Assembly: GCA_001417715.1 (NCBI GenBank)
Contig: BBRT01000050.1
Coordinates: 1-64,000, forward strand
Origin: Candidatus Symbiothrix dinenymphae
Lineage (GTDB): Bacteria > Bacteroidota > Bacteroidia > Bacteroidales > Azobacteroidaceae
Direction: 5' to 3'
Length of the DNA: 64,000 nucleotides
Shown: in pieces, positions 34,226-44,339 of the stretch
Position numbering within the stretch: the first letter of the stretch is position 1
Layout: every line of letters starts with the position of its first letter
Notes under the pieces: generated by a model
Seen by the model: only the letters and a program-made list of their open reading frames with translations
Databases searched by the model: none
Told to the model about the DNA's origin: nothing
Translations under genes and position numbers: made by a program

Positions 34226-36520
34226 TTAGTCCTTCACTGAAATTGTTTTCTTCAGCAGGATATTGTCGGAAGCGGTTCCTATTTGCAATGTAAAATCGCC
34301 GGGTTCGACCACTTTTTCCATTTTGGCATTGTATAACGCCAATTCTGCTACCGGAAGTTCAAAGTGGACGGTTTTTGTTTCTCCGGCTTTAATGAGCAGT
34401 TTTTCAAAGCGTTTCAATTCTTTGATGGGCGTTACCACAGAGCTGATTTCATCGCGTACATACAACTGCACCACTTCTTTGCCGTCCAGCGTGCCGGTGT
34501 TGGTGATGTCCGCTTCAATGTCTATGACGCCATCCTTCGTTAGCACATCCGATTTCACGCGCAGGTTTTTATACTCAAATGTGGTATAGCTCAAACCTGT
34601 GCCGAACGCCCACAAAGGGTCGGGAGTTGCGAACACATAATCCATTCCGGGTCGCTCCGGTGCGCCGGGTTTTTTGTAATATCCCTTGTCAGTAGGAAAA
34701 TGATTGTAGAAAACGGGGAGATGTCCTGTGCTTTGGGGAAACGACACATTGAGTTTTCCCGATGGATTCACTTTGCCAAACAGGATTTCGGCAATCGCAG
34801 TGCCCTGTTGTTCACCGCCATACCATTGCACCACAATGGCAGGAATATGCTCTTTTTCCCAAGGAATTGCCGATGGTTTTCCTGCCACAAGCACCATTAC
34901 AACAGGCTTTCCTGTAGCATGGATTGCTTTGATTAAATCCTCCTGTGCGCCGCTCAGTGCTATATCCGACAAATCACGACCTTCGCCGCTAATCGCGCTG
35001 GGAGCAGCGGTACTGAGCGGGTCGGGAGCAGAGCTGCTGGCACCGACAAACAAAACGGCTACATCGCTCTTTTTTGCAGCATTGACGGCTTCCGCAATGC
35101 CGCTTTTGTCTTGCAATTGAATTTCGCAACCTTTGGCATAATTGATTTTTATCTTGCCGCCCGTTATCGCTTGTATCCCTTGCAAAGGTGTTACTCCAAA
35201 GGCATTGTCATTCGTCCAAGAATAACCGCCGAACTGTATTTGGTCGGCGTTGGGACCAATCACAGCGATGGAGCGTATCTTGTCTAATTGCAAGGGAAGC
35301 AGCCTGTTGTCGTTTTTCAGAAGGACTGCCGATTCGCGGGCTACTTCCAAAGACAAGCGGATGGCTTCGGGCGTATGAACGACTTTTTTAAGATTTGCTA
35401 TGTCGGGGATATTGGGTTTGTCGAACATGCCGATGGCAAACTTCGCCCTGAGGATTCGTTCTACGCAACGGTCGATGTCGCGTTCCGAAAGTTGTCCGTT
35501 TTTTACCAATTCATTCAAATGCCTGTAACAGTCGCTGGCGACCTCGCTATCAATACCGGCAAGCACGGCTTGACGCGCTGCATCAGCCGGACCGGCGGCT
35601 GTTTTATGAAACGAATAAAGCAACTCAACCGACATCCAGTCAGACGACACATAGCCGCGAAAACCTAATTCACCACGCAAAATATCGTCCATAAACCGTT
35701 TGGAAGAAGCAACAGGAACGCCGTCGTAAGCACTGTAAGGATTCATAATGCTCAACGGCTGACATTCGCGAATGACATCCCTAAAAGGTTTAAGATAAAG
35801 AGAATACAAATCACGGTCGCCACCGGCAACCGATGCCAAATTAAGTCCGCCGCTCGGACTGCCGTGCGCCACATAATGTTTCGGCGTACAGATAATATTG
35901 TGTGCGTTAAAAGCCTTGACAAAAGCAATGCCCATGCGTCCCACCAGATAAGGGTCTTCCCCGTACGTTTCCTCTACGCGACCCCATCTTAATTCTCTTG
36001 CCAAATCGAGGTCGGGTGAGAGTACCTGGTCAATTCCTGCCGCTTTACATTCGGATGCTATGGTGAGAGCGGCTTGATTTATCAGTTCCGTGTTGAAGGT
36101 GCTGCCGAGCGCAATTGCCTGTGGAAATACCGTAGTGCCCGCTTGCTGCAGTCCATGCAAGGCTTCCGCAGCACAGAAGACAGGAATACCCAGCCGGTTG
36201 CGGCTGTTCATGTACTGCCGGAACAGCGCGATTTTTTGGGCGGATTCTTCTACCGCTGATTTTTCGGTAATCAGTATGCCATAACTCATGCCATTCAACT
36301 TGGAATGCACTTTGGCAGTGTCTATCGTGCTGCCGGTTGAGAACTGCGCCATGAACAAATCCTGCATTTGCGCTGTTTTTTCTTCGAGCGTCATACGCTT
36401 CAACAAATCTGCCACACGCGCTTCCACCGGTTTAGACGCATCTTTATAAACAGGGAGTCCGCTATTTCCCGAACACGCGGCGACTAACAGGGTAGTCAAA
36501 ACAACTAAACTTTTTTTCAT
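34226..36520 (-). CDS. GH3 beta-glucosidase-like enzyme
   Basis: 764 aa with a lipoprotein-type signal (VAACSG). The GH3 N-terminal barrel has the nucleophile motif GFRGYVSSDWMSVE (Asp around residue 290). The alpha/beta sandwich follows (AVIGPNADQIQFGGYSW), then a fibronectin III-like C-terminus. It removes beta-linked sugars from non-reducing ends, but exact specificity cannot be read. It starts 12 bases after GH97, so the two are co-transcribed. Confidence 0.93.
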   Translation of the reverse strand: MKKSLVVLTTLLVAACSGNSGLPVYKDASKPVEARVADLLKRMTLEEKTAQMQDLFMAQFSTGSTIDTAKVHSKLNGMSYGILITEKSAVEESAQKIALFRQYMNSRNRLGIPVFCAAEALHGLQQAGTTVFPQAIALGSTFNTELINQAALTIASECKAAGIDQVLSPDLDLARELRWGRVEETYGEDPYLVGRMGIAFVKAFNAHNIICTPKHYVAHGSPSGGLNLASVAGGDRDLYSLYLKPFRDVIRECQPLSIMNPYSAYDGVPVASSKRFMDDILRGELGFRGYVSSDWMSVELLYSFHKTAAGPADAARQAVLAGIDSEVASDCYRHLNELVKNGQLSERDIDRCVERILRAKFAIGMFDKPNIPDIANLKKVVHTPEAIRLSLEVARESAVLLKNDNRLLPLQLDKIRSIAVIGPNADQIQFGGYSWTNDNAFGVTPLQGIQAITGGKIKINYAKGCEIQLQDKSGIAEAVNAAKKSDVAVLFVGASSSAPDPLSTAAPSAISGEGRDLSDIALSGAQEDLIKAIHATGKPVVMVLVAGKPSAIPWEKEHIPAIVVQWYGGEQQGTAIAEILFGKVNPSGKLNVSFPQSTGHLPVFYNHFPTDKGYYKKPGAPERPGMDYVFATPDPLWAFGTGLSYTTFEYKNLRVKSDVLTKDGVIDIEADITNTGTLDGKEVVQLYVRDEISSVVTPIKELKRFEKLLIKAGETKTVHFELPVAELALYNAKMEKVVEPGDFTLQIGTASDNILLKKTISVKD

Positions 36521-36532
36521 TGTGTATATTAT

Positions 36533-38470
36533 TTAAACAGGTTTGATTACCGCCACATATCCTCCTGCCACAGCCAATTTCACTTTCAAGGGTTTGCCGG
36601 CTTCGATGGTCTGAGTTGTTTTTGCGATATTTTTCGGATTTTTGTTGGCATCCTTGGCATCTGCCCAGATTTCGATGGTGTATTTTCCGGCAGACAGGAA
36701 TTTCGTGTTGAGTGTGATTTCCTTTTCCACGCTGTTGTTTAGCACTCCAATAAACCAACTGCTGCCCGATTGCTTGGCAATGGCGACATATTCAGTGGGA
36801 GAACCGCCTAAGAATTTGATGTTGTCCCAAATGTTTGGAACGATTTTCAGAAAGTCGGCGCCCGGCTGTCCCCGAATAAATTTGGGATGGTCGCACACCA
36901 CCATGTATGGACTTTCGTAAACCACGAATTTTGCCAATTCAGCGGCGCGAGTATCGGCTACCAAAGTCGGCGACTGCTGTCTAAAGTTGCTTTGAGTGAC
37001 GTTGTTAAATCCGCCCGGCGTATAATCCATCCCACCGGTCAACATGCGGGTAAAAGCCAGTTTGACATTGTGTTCGGGACTCATATTGTTGGTGAATTTG
37101 TAATATTCGCTCCCCATTACGCCTTCCCGCGTCAGCAGGTTAGGGTAAGTGCGGATGATGCCGTCGGGTTTATTGGCACCGTGAAAATCAACCAATATGT
37201 GGTTGTCCGCAGCACAGCGGACGATGTCGTGAAGCCAGTTCACCATTTCCTGGTCGTCGCGGTCTATGAAATCAATTTTAACCCCTGCAATGCCCCATTC
37301 TTTGTATAAGGGGAATGCTTTTTTGTAGGCGTCGTTGCGATTCACGTCCGCACTGTATATCCACACCCAGATGCGCACATTTTTCGATTTGGCATAAGCC
37401 AATATTTCAGGCATATCGACGTGGGGGGCAGGCTGACAGATGTCGGCTTCCGGACGGTTGTATTGTCCGTACCATTGTGCATCCACCAACATATAGGGCC
37501 AGCCCATTTCGGAAGCAAAGTCGATAAATTCTTTGATGACAGGCATTTCCATTTTTATTCCGCCGCTCCACCAGTTATCCCATGCGCTTATGCCGGGTTT
37601 TATCCAGGATGGGTCTGCGATGGCGCAGGGCGGATTCAGGTTTTGAATGATTTCCGATTCAATCAGCGTTCCGGGCGTGTCGCCAATCATGATAACGCGC
37701 CAGGGCGTTTGGGCATCGTCGGCAAAACGAACTTTCACGCCTTGTTCGTCTTCGCCGGGCAGGGGTGCCAACTTGGTCGTCAGTTGGTTTTTCTGCCCGT
37801 TGGTGCCGAGATAAAACGCTGCGAAATCATTGATTTCCGCTTCGGTGATGGCCACCCAGCAGTCGTCGGCGTACTTCATCAGAAACGGGAGACCGGCAAT
37901 GGTTTTTTCCGATACATAGTCCAATTTCCTTGCCTTAAATTCGTCTTCCTGGAAAGTGGCGTATCCACCGTATTCCACTACCCAGGCATCGGGGTTGCCG
38001 GGAATGGAGAAAGTGGTCAGTTCTTTGGTTAACTGACGGTCGCCGATGCGTTCGCTGCGATACAGTTTGTACCGGAAAGCCACGCCATCGTCATATACGC
38101 GGAAAATAATGTCCAACCGGCGCCGTTTGTCCGCTTTTTCTGCCGTAACCAACGTCAGTTCATTGTAAGTATCCGCAATCTGTGCGTGTTTGCTTTTAAC
38201 TACGGGCTTCCATATTTCATGGTGGGAAGACGGAGTAGCCTGCACCACGTGCAAGCCTTTCTGCAAATCGTTTTCCCCTTTGAAACTGAATCCCAAATCG
38301 GATTTTTCAACAATATTACGTCCATTAAAAGTAACGGAATATTGAATTTGTTCGCCCGCCTCAACCTGAACCCGAATAGACTTGTCGGGAGAAGTCACCG
38401 TATAGGGCTGAGCATTTAATAATGGTGTCGCACAAAGCAACGCTGAGATAAGAAAAAAATGTCTGTTCAT
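36533..38470 (-). CDS. GH97 alpha-glycosidase
   Basis: 645 aa with a signal peptide cleaved after LLNAQ. The N-terminal beta-sandwich (YTVTSPDKSIRVQVEAGEQ) leads into a TIM barrel with WDNWWSGGIKME and GVKIDFIDRDDQE (around residue 398). In GH97 an aspartate in this last motif is the nucleophile of the retaining alpha-galactosidase branch, whereas SusB-type glucosidases invert and use glutamates. That would favour a retaining alpha-galactosidase here (inference). It lies 20 bases after the AAA-ATPase gene and has no promoter of its own. Confidence 0.92.
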   Translation of the reverse strand: MNRHFFLISALLCATPLLNAQPYTVTSPDKSIRVQVEAGEQIQYSVTFNGRNIVEKSDLGFSFKGENDLQKGLHVVQATPSSHHEIWKPVVKSKHAQIADTYNELTLVTAEKADKRRRLDIIFRVYDDGVAFRYKLYRSERIGDRQLTKELTTFSIPGNPDAWVVEYGGYATFQEDEFKARKLDYVSEKTIAGLPFLMKYADDCWVAITEAEINDFAAFYLGTNGQKNQLTTKLAPLPGEDEQGVKVRFADDAQTPWRVIMIGDTPGTLIESEIIQNLNPPCAIADPSWIKPGISAWDNWWSGGIKMEMPVIKEFIDFASEMGWPYMLVDAQWYGQYNRPEADICQPAPHVDMPEILAYAKSKNVRIWVWIYSADVNRNDAYKKAFPLYKEWGIAGVKIDFIDRDDQEMVNWLHDIVRCAADNHILVDFHGANKPDGIIRTYPNLLTREGVMGSEYYKFTNNMSPEHNVKLAFTRMLTGGMDYTPGGFNNVTQSNFRQQSPTLVADTRAAELAKFVVYESPYMVVCDHPKFIRGQPGADFLKIVPNIWDNIKFLGGSPTEYVAIAKQSGSSWFIGVLNNSVEKEITLNTKFLSAGKYTIEIWADAKDANKNPKNIAKTTQTIEAGKPLKVKLAVAGGYVAVIKPV

Positions 38471-38490
38471 ACTTATTTATTTTATTTATT

Positions 38491-40092
38491 TTAATTTATT
38501 TTTAATTGTTCTATCCTGCAACCAACCTCTTTCCCACTGAATGCAATACCCAGCAGAATCACTTTCCGGTCAAGAAACGGCTCATAATACCGCTTCTCGC
38601 GGATTTGCGCGATAGCTTGGTTGAGCAAAGTGTCGGTTTCCGTGGTAGCATGGTATTTCAACTCTACCACTATCGCTACTCCCTCTTGCTGCAGCACGGC
38701 ATCTATACGCCCCCGATTAGTCATCCTTTCGCTCTGAATATTGAAACCAAGCATGGTCATCCACATTTGAAAGATGTTGTGATAAAAGGCTTCACTTGCT
38801 AAATTTTCCGCTTCCGCTTCCGCTTTGTCTTGCGCCTTGGATGGCTGCAAAGTGTAGGGAACATCGGCAAGCATGATACGCATGTTATTTGTAAAGCCTT
38901 TCGCATCGAAAGCAAGGATTTGTTGCAACATTTGTTGTCCAAGTGCCGACATTTTCGAAAGGGGGTAGTTGGTATATGCACTTAACAAATGCTCCATCAG
39001 CGACTCTTTTACCTCCATATTGGGTACTTCCAATGTATATTGAGAACTTTTACCCACTCGTTGTTTGTTTTTGATGGTCAAGTAGCCGGTTTGAAATAAT
39101 AGGGGAATATCTTCCAACTCATCAGGGTCGTAGCTGTTGAATGCCGTCTGACCTGCAATAATCGGTTCCAATACGGTTTTAGCAAGACCGTGTTTTTTGA
39201 GCCGATTGATAAGGAAAGTGGGCGTACCTGTATCAAACCAGTAATTGGAAAAGTCTTTCATTTTGAAGAACAACAAAGTAGAAAACGGATTATAAACCGG
39301 CGTTTTACCATCCCAGGAGTAGCCATCATACCAAGCGCGAATATCTTCCAATAAACTCGCCTTAGTCTGCATGAGATGCTCTGCTGTTTTGTCAATATAT
39401 TCCGAAAAGTCGCTTTCCAGTTCTTCCTGTGTGTAACCACAAATAGAGGCATATCCTTCGTCTAACGTAATGTCTTCGAGACTGTTCAACGCTGAAAATA
39501 TTGACACTTTGGCAACTTTTGTTACGCCTGTCATAAAAACAAATTGCAAATGGTTGTCGGTGGCTTTTAGTATTTTATAAAAGCTTTGAAGAAATTGGCG
39601 AACACCACCCGCTTCAGGTTGATTCATTGTATCCAATATCGGGCTGTCGTACTCGTCAATAAGCACAACCACTTTATTGCCTTTTTTACGGTGCAATGAT
39701 TCTATCAATTCAGAAAAACAATCGGAGGCGTATTCTGAAACAAGTTTTATTTTCTCTAATTTAGCCTGCCGTTTCAGAAATGATGACATACTGCGTTCCA
39801 TCTCTTCTTTACTATCGTGCTTGATATCTGTCCAGTCTATCCGAATAATAGGATAGCGCTGCGTCCAGTCCCATTTATCATAGATATAGAGACCTTCAAA
39901 CAAATGCTGACTGCCTGTGTAAAGCTCCTCCAAGGTGCTCACAAGGAGCGACTTCCCAAAACGGCGCGGACGTGAAAGAAACACGATGTTTGAACTTGTA
40001 AGTTGGAGTATTTCTTTCGTTTTATCCACATACAAACAACCGCCATTGCGCAACTTCTCAAACGACTGAATACCAATTGGTAATTTCTGCAT
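38491..40092 (-). CDS. AAA-ATPase-like protein with C-terminal PD-(D/E)XK nuclease-like domain
   Basis: 533 aa. It begins LPIGIQSFEKLRNGGCLYVDKT, with an atypical Walker A (RPRRFGKSLL) and Walker B VVVLIDEYDSPI, as in the AAA-ATPase_like family. The C-terminal domain has GRIDAVLQQEGVAIVVELKY, a D...ExK nuclease-like core. Bacteroidetes genomes carry many copies of unclear role, possibly selfish or defence-related. It has its own promoter yet leads the GH97-GH3 pair, an unusual arrangement inside a glycan locus. Confidence 0.9.
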   Translation of the reverse strand: MQKLPIGIQSFEKLRNGGCLYVDKTKEILQLTSSNIVFLSRPRRFGKSLLVSTLEELYTGSQHLFEGLYIYDKWDWTQRYPIIRIDWTDIKHDSKEEMERSMSSFLKRQAKLEKIKLVSEYASDCFSELIESLHRKKGNKVVVLIDEYDSPILDTMNQPEAGGVRQFLQSFYKILKATDNHLQFVFMTGVTKVAKVSIFSALNSLEDITLDEGYASICGYTQEELESDFSEYIDKTAEHLMQTKASLLEDIRAWYDGYSWDGKTPVYNPFSTLLFFKMKDFSNYWFDTGTPTFLINRLKKHGLAKTVLEPIIAGQTAFNSYDPDELEDIPLLFQTGYLTIKNKQRVGKSSQYTLEVPNMEVKESLMEHLLSAYTNYPLSKMSALGQQMLQQILAFDAKGFTNNMRIMLADVPYTLQPSKAQDKAEAEAENLASEAFYHNIFQMWMTMLGFNIQSERMTNRGRIDAVLQQEGVAIVVELKYHATTETDTLLNQAIAQIREKRYYEPFLDRKVILLGIAFSGKEVGCRIEQLKIN

Positions 40093-40117
40093 GACTTCTC
40101 ATTCTTATAAATATCCG

Positions 40118-40125
40118 CAAAGGTA
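40118..40125 (-). promoter_or_regulatory. Promoter of AAA-ATPase-GH97-GH3 unit
   Basis: TACCTTTG on the minus strand, 26 bases before ATG 40092. Confidence 0.75.
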
Positions 40126-40150
40126 AGCAAAATTATTCAATAACAATGTA

Positions 40151-40172
40151 GGGGCGCACACAGGTGCGCCCC
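40151..40172. repeat. GGGGCGCAC...GTGCGCCCC hairpin
   Basis: Nine-base arms with a 4-base loop, 17 bases beyond the DUF4998 stop. No T run on either side, so it is more likely a dispersed palindrome than a classical terminator. Confidence 0.7.
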
Positions 40173-40188
40173 CAACATTATCATGCAT

Positions 40189-40887
40189 TTACGGTGCAGG
40201 AATAACCAATGGTCGCTCTAACCATATCTCGTCTAATATCTCCATATTGCTTACTTTCGGCTTCACGCGGTACTGCATGTGCAGGGTATCGCCGACTGCA
40301 ACATTCGCTATGAATGAGGGCTGTTGCGTAGTACCGTCAAGCGTGACTTGCGCACCGCCTCGACCGACGGAATAAACCAATTTGTCGAGATAGGTCAGCA
40401 AAATGGACGTTATATTCTGCTTCCATTCTACCTTTACGTCACCACCACCGAGATGCTCTATAACCGGAGCCGGAATAACCAACAGTTCCTTGTCGGCGGC
40501 GGTAAAAGGTGCCTGAGACACTTCCATCGGCAAAGACTTGTTACCGTGCTCATCCATGGAAGAGATGGTGAACTTGTAGATGGCGGGTTGCGTAAGACCG
40601 GTGATTTTTACCGACGAGCAGACGCTGTCAATCACCAATACTGTATCGCCATATTCAACAACTGTTTTCGTTGCTCGAGCCAGATGTATTTGGCTCGCAG
40701 GCACGTCTCGTCCCACATTGTTCAACAAGTCTATCACTACATTCTCGTAACCGGTATATGCATCCGCCTTATCGAATTTTGCCGGATATACGGTTTCCTC
40801 TGTGACGAAATCTTTAAGAGAGTCGCCCATATCGCTACACGAGCCTAATAACAGGGCTCCCAAAACAAAAAATGCTATTCGTTTCAT
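40189..40887 (-). CDS. SusC/D-locus lipoprotein, DUF4998-like
   Basis: 232 aa with lipobox LLGSC. YPAKFDKADAYTGYENVVIDL and a fibronectin-like ITGLTQPAIYKFTISSMDEHGNKS resemble DUF4998, an accessory surface lipoprotein found after SusD genes. The C-terminal ~80 residues look like a second beta domain. Probably glycan-binding. It follows the DUF5000-type gene by 37 bases. Confidence 0.7.
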   Translation of the reverse strand: MKRIAFFVLGALLLGSCSDMGDSLKDFVTEETVYPAKFDKADAYTGYENVVIDLLNNVGRDVPASQIHLARATKTVVEYGDTVLVIDSVCSSVKITGLTQPAIYKFTISSMDEHGNKSLPMEVSQAPFTAADKELLVIPAPVIEHLGGGDVKVEWKQNITSILLTYLDKLVYSVGRGGAQVTLDGTTQQPSFIANVAVGDTLHMQYRVKPKVSNMEILDEIWLERPLVIPAP

Positions 40888-40924
40888 GTTCTTTTATTTT
40901 TAATATTGTTTATACTTTATATAC

Positions 40925-42208
40925 TCACTGTTTTATACCATACAGGGTTATTTCCGAAGGACAATCATGTGTACGCCCCCCGAGGAAATCGGCGATCGCC
41001 TCGTACCTGAACCAACGGGTCGGTTGTGTATAGTGCGGGTCATCAGGGTACATGATAACTTCATCTCCCGCATGTCCCTGTCGGGAGAGTTCGGCATCGT
41101 TCCCTACCGGAATAGGAATTGTACGTTGCTCCCCGATACGTTCCCATCCGGTCTCGTCCCATTTCCATGGCGATAGACTCGGGTCTCCGGCACCGGTCCA
41201 CACATACATATTGTAAGTACCCACGTTATATTGACCATAATAATTCCCCCTGCTCAATTCGGGATTGGCTTCGTTGCCCAGATGCCTCTGATGGGTAACG
41301 ATACGGCTCAGTTTGTAAGTGGCACCCAAATCAATGATGAAGTCCCATGGGCTTCCTGCTCCGTCACGACCAACACCGCCCGTGTTCAGATAGTTGCGAG
41401 ACATCGAACCATAGTCAACAATTCCGTCTATTACGAAACGGTTTGAACCCTCAGCCATGTCTCCGTTCACCATAGGGATACCTCCAATGGTATCATTTGC
41501 ATTAGGCAGTTTCCAATCTGTTTTGGGAATCACCACGTCCTGCTGCAGTGCAAGCTGCGGTTTGTCGAAGGTTGGCGACACATTACCATACATATCTCCC
41601 ACATATACGCTCACATCCACTGTTGTAAGGTCGGTCAGGTTGATAAACCGTTGTTCAGAGGGACGCTTGGAGGTAAGCACTACGGTGGTTTCGCGACCGA
41701 CGCCTTGCGAGGTATAGTTGAGTGTCACATACACATTTACCAGTGGTGTCGGCTCTACTATATTTTTCCATTTCACTAACACTGAGTTAAACCCCGGTAC
41801 TACGGATATGGAATCACGAACCTGTAAAACAGGCGATTTTAACGGGACCACATTTTCCGAAACGACAGTCGATTTATTTCCCGCCCTGTCCGTAGCATAC
41901 AGCCGGACAGTTTGTTCACCCGTCATCCCTAAAACGTCCAACGAATCAATGAAATAAGAGGCTGAGAAGCGTCTTACATCGCCATTGGCGGCTGTATATT
42001 CAGCATCAATACTCAGCAGGTCTTTGTCGGAAGGAATTTGATAATAGAACCTCACACCACCGTTGAGCGGCAATCTACCTGTCACTGTGGGAGGATTAGG
42101 CGCAACACCATCGTCCGAACCGATAGTGAGCCTGTCCGACTCCTGGCAGGCATAAAAACCCGCCACCGCAAGAAGCAATAAAATTGCTGTTTTCCTAAAA
42201 TTATTCAT
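40925..42208 (-). CDS. SusC/D-locus lipoprotein, DUF4959-DUF5126-DUF5000 type
   Basis: 427 aa. Signal peptide with lipobox FYAC. Two fibronectin-like domains (roughly 30-130 and 130-230, DUF4959/DUF5126-like) precede a C-terminal discoidin-like domain (ITHQRHLGNEANPELSRGNYYG; FRYEAIADFLG). Such triple-domain proteins accompany SusC/D pairs for host or plant glycans and probably bind carbohydrate on the cell surface. It lies between SusD (61 bases) and the DUF4998-like gene. Confidence 0.75.
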   Translation of the reverse strand: MNNFRKTAILLLLAVAGFYACQESDRLTIGSDDGVAPNPPTVTGRLPLNGGVRFYYQIPSDKDLLSIDAEYTAANGDVRRFSASYFIDSLDVLGMTGEQTVRLYATDRAGNKSTVVSENVVPLKSPVLQVRDSISVVPGFNSVLVKWKNIVEPTPLVNVYVTLNYTSQGVGRETTVVLTSKRPSEQRFINLTDLTTVDVSVYVGDMYGNVSPTFDKPQLALQQDVVIPKTDWKLPNANDTIGGIPMVNGDMAEGSNRFVIDGIVDYGSMSRNYLNTGGVGRDGAGSPWDFIIDLGATYKLSRIVTHQRHLGNEANPELSRGNYYGQYNVGTYNMYVWTGAGDPSLSPWKWDETGWERIGEQRTIPIPVGNDAELSRQGHAGDEVIMYPDDPHYTQPTRWFRYEAIADFLGGRTHDCPSEITLYGIKQ

Positions 42209-42269
42209 AATCTATAATTTTTAAATTTTTAATATCTAAACTCTAAACTCTAATAACTAAACTCTAAAT

Positions 42270-44321
42270 TCACCATCCCGGATTTTGAATAAGATTTCCA
42301 TTGGTATTCATTTCCGTGGTAGAAATTGGCCACAAATAGTCCTTAATGGAAAACCTCCTCATCTGCCTCGGTGCGAGCACGAAGAATGACGCTGCATCAT
42401 TGCCTGTAATGTCCCATCCCATTATGTTGCTCGTAAATTCGATGTGTGCTCTTTTGTGGCGGTACATGTCCCAGAAATGCTGTCCTTCGAAAGCCAGCTC
42501 CACAGCTCTTTCCTGCAGGATGATTTCGCGCAACCCATCCTGTCCTGTGTGTTTGCCCGGCGTTTTGGCTGCTGCGCTGTTCCATGCTGTTTCCACATCC
42601 GGTATGCCCGCTCTTCTGCGCACGAGGTTGATGGCGTTCAGCACTTTTTGACCCGACGGACCCGACGGACCCTCATACTCGTTCCATGCCTCGGCCTGCA
42701 TCAGGTACAGGTCTGCCAAACGTATAATAGGAAGAGGCGTTCTGACCGCTCGTATATCGAATGCCGAAGTTGATTCGGGATGAATTAATTTTTGAATGCC
42801 TATTCCTGCCCTAAGACGTCGGTTGTTTGCATTGGGCTGCATATTTCCGGGAGTACCGGCGTAAAACAGGGTTGGAATACGAACACCGTGCGAACGCCAA
42901 TATCCACCGGTGATACCCAAATTGGCATAGAAACGCGGCTCGCGATTCAGATACATTTCCGGTATTTCCACGTTCGGCTGTAGATAACCACGGACGGCAT
43001 CATACGCACCGGAGCCATTATCCAGCGGAGTTGTTATCCGGTTGAACATGGTTGTTTGGTTAAAGGTTAGGTCTTCATCTATCGGGAGCCCTTTACTCGT
43101 ATAAAATCGTTCCATCACATTATAGGTGCCGCTTATATTGTTAAAGGATCCGTTCTGTTCACCGAGAAGATTTCCGGTAGCTCCGGGAGGTGCGTATGCG
43201 GAAGGCAATCCAATTTGGACACCACCTATTAATCCTTGTTCCCAAGCACCCCAGCCACCATACGACGTAAAAACGTATTCCGATTGTCCCCAGAGCAGTT
43301 CTTCGTTCCATGGGTCAGGAATTATCATGCGTAAATCGTACAATGTCTTCATTCTGTCAGGTTGTAGCCTAAAATCTTCCCTGTCGTAAGAATAAGCAAC
43401 TCTTTTGCAAGTATATAAGTCTTTTCCGGCTAATTTTGCCAAGTCAATCGCCTCATCTATGGCATCACCGGCAGCTTTCCATTTCTCCTTGTCATACGTT
43501 TGCGGGAAAAAGTGCTCGTTGTTGTGATTGCGAAAAGTGCTGTAAAACTCGCTATTGCCATTGAAAAACGGACTTGCTCTGAAAAACAGCACTCTTGCCT
43601 TAATAGCGGCAGCACCTACACGGTCTATCTGTCCCAAATCAGCACCAACCCGTTGTTCTTCCAAATTGTCGATGGCATCATTCATGTGACCGAGGATAAA
43701 ATCAAAACACTCGTCTATTGTGGCACGGTGTGGATAGAGTTCGTCATCACCGGCGGTTGGCGTTGTTTCGCTCTTTTTCAACACAATAGGACCCGTTTGC
43801 CGCACCAGGAGGAAATTGTAATAACCGAGCAAGAATTGCGCCTGCGCTTTCCAGTCTTTTTTTTCCGAATCGCCCATATCGCTCACCTTGTCAATATTGG
43901 ATAAAAAGACATAGATGCTGTTAATTGCCTGGTATAAACTCGGTACATTAACATTAGTACCCCAAGTAGCAGGACGCGGGTCAGGCGATTTCATACCTGA
44001 CCAGTAACTCATGAGGGGAAGCGTGGCACTGTTACTTCCTTCCATTACATGCTGGTAGATAGCGCTGGCAATGTAGTTGTCCATATCGGGATACGCCAAG
44101 TATTCATCTCCGAGCAACCATGTGCTGAAGTGCAAGTTGGGATCAGGTGGCAAATAGAAATACAATTTTGCCAGTGCGTTATACGCATCTTTCTTTGCCG
44201 CGAAAATATCATCCAACGTCATAGTATTGTCGGGGACAATGTCTAAATAATCTGAGCACGCCGGGAAAATGAACATCGCGGCGATGATTGTTTTATAAAT
44301 ATTTTTTTTCATATTATTCAT
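42270..44321 (-). CDS. SusD-family outer membrane lipoprotein
   Basis: 683 aa. Lipobox FPAC, then SDYLDIVPDNTMTLDDIFA, typical of SusD mature ends. The C-terminal region has ERAVELAFEGQHFWDMYRHK and finishes NLIQNPGW. It partners the SusC 18 bases upstream. Length and motifs are complete, so this gene itself is intact even if its SusC partner is switched off. Confidence 0.93.
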   Translation of the reverse strand: MNNMKKNIYKTIIAAMFIFPACSDYLDIVPDNTMTLDDIFAAKKDAYNALAKLYFYLPPDPNLHFSTWLLGDEYLAYPDMDNYIASAIYQHVMEGSNSATLPLMSYWSGMKSPDPRPATWGTNVNVPSLYQAINSIYVFLSNIDKVSDMGDSEKKDWKAQAQFLLGYYNFLLVRQTGPIVLKKSETTPTAGDDELYPHRATIDECFDFILGHMNDAIDNLEEQRVGADLGQIDRVGAAAIKARVLFFRASPFFNGNSEFYSTFRNHNNEHFFPQTYDKEKWKAAGDAIDEAIDLAKLAGKDLYTCKRVAYSYDREDFRLQPDRMKTLYDLRMIIPDPWNEELLWGQSEYVFTSYGGWGAWEQGLIGGVQIGLPSAYAPPGATGNLLGEQNGSFNNISGTYNVMERFYTSKGLPIDEDLTFNQTTMFNRITTPLDNGSGAYDAVRGYLQPNVEIPEMYLNREPRFYANLGITGGYWRSHGVRIPTLFYAGTPGNMQPNANNRRLRAGIGIQKLIHPESTSAFDIRAVRTPLPIIRLADLYLMQAEAWNEYEGPSGPSGQKVLNAINLVRRRAGIPDVETAWNSAAAKTPGKHTGQDGLREIILQERAVELAFEGQHFWDMYRHKRAHIEFTSNIMGWDITGNDAASFFVLAPRQMRRFSIKDYLWPISTTEMNTNGNLIQNPGW

Positions 44322-44339
44322 ATTTTTTAATTATTACTA

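Noticed and set aside
40151-40172. Intrinsic terminator between the DUF4998-like gene and the AAA-ATPase gene
   Set aside because: The hairpin is strong but no T run follows on the minus strand. Classified as a dispersed palindrome.
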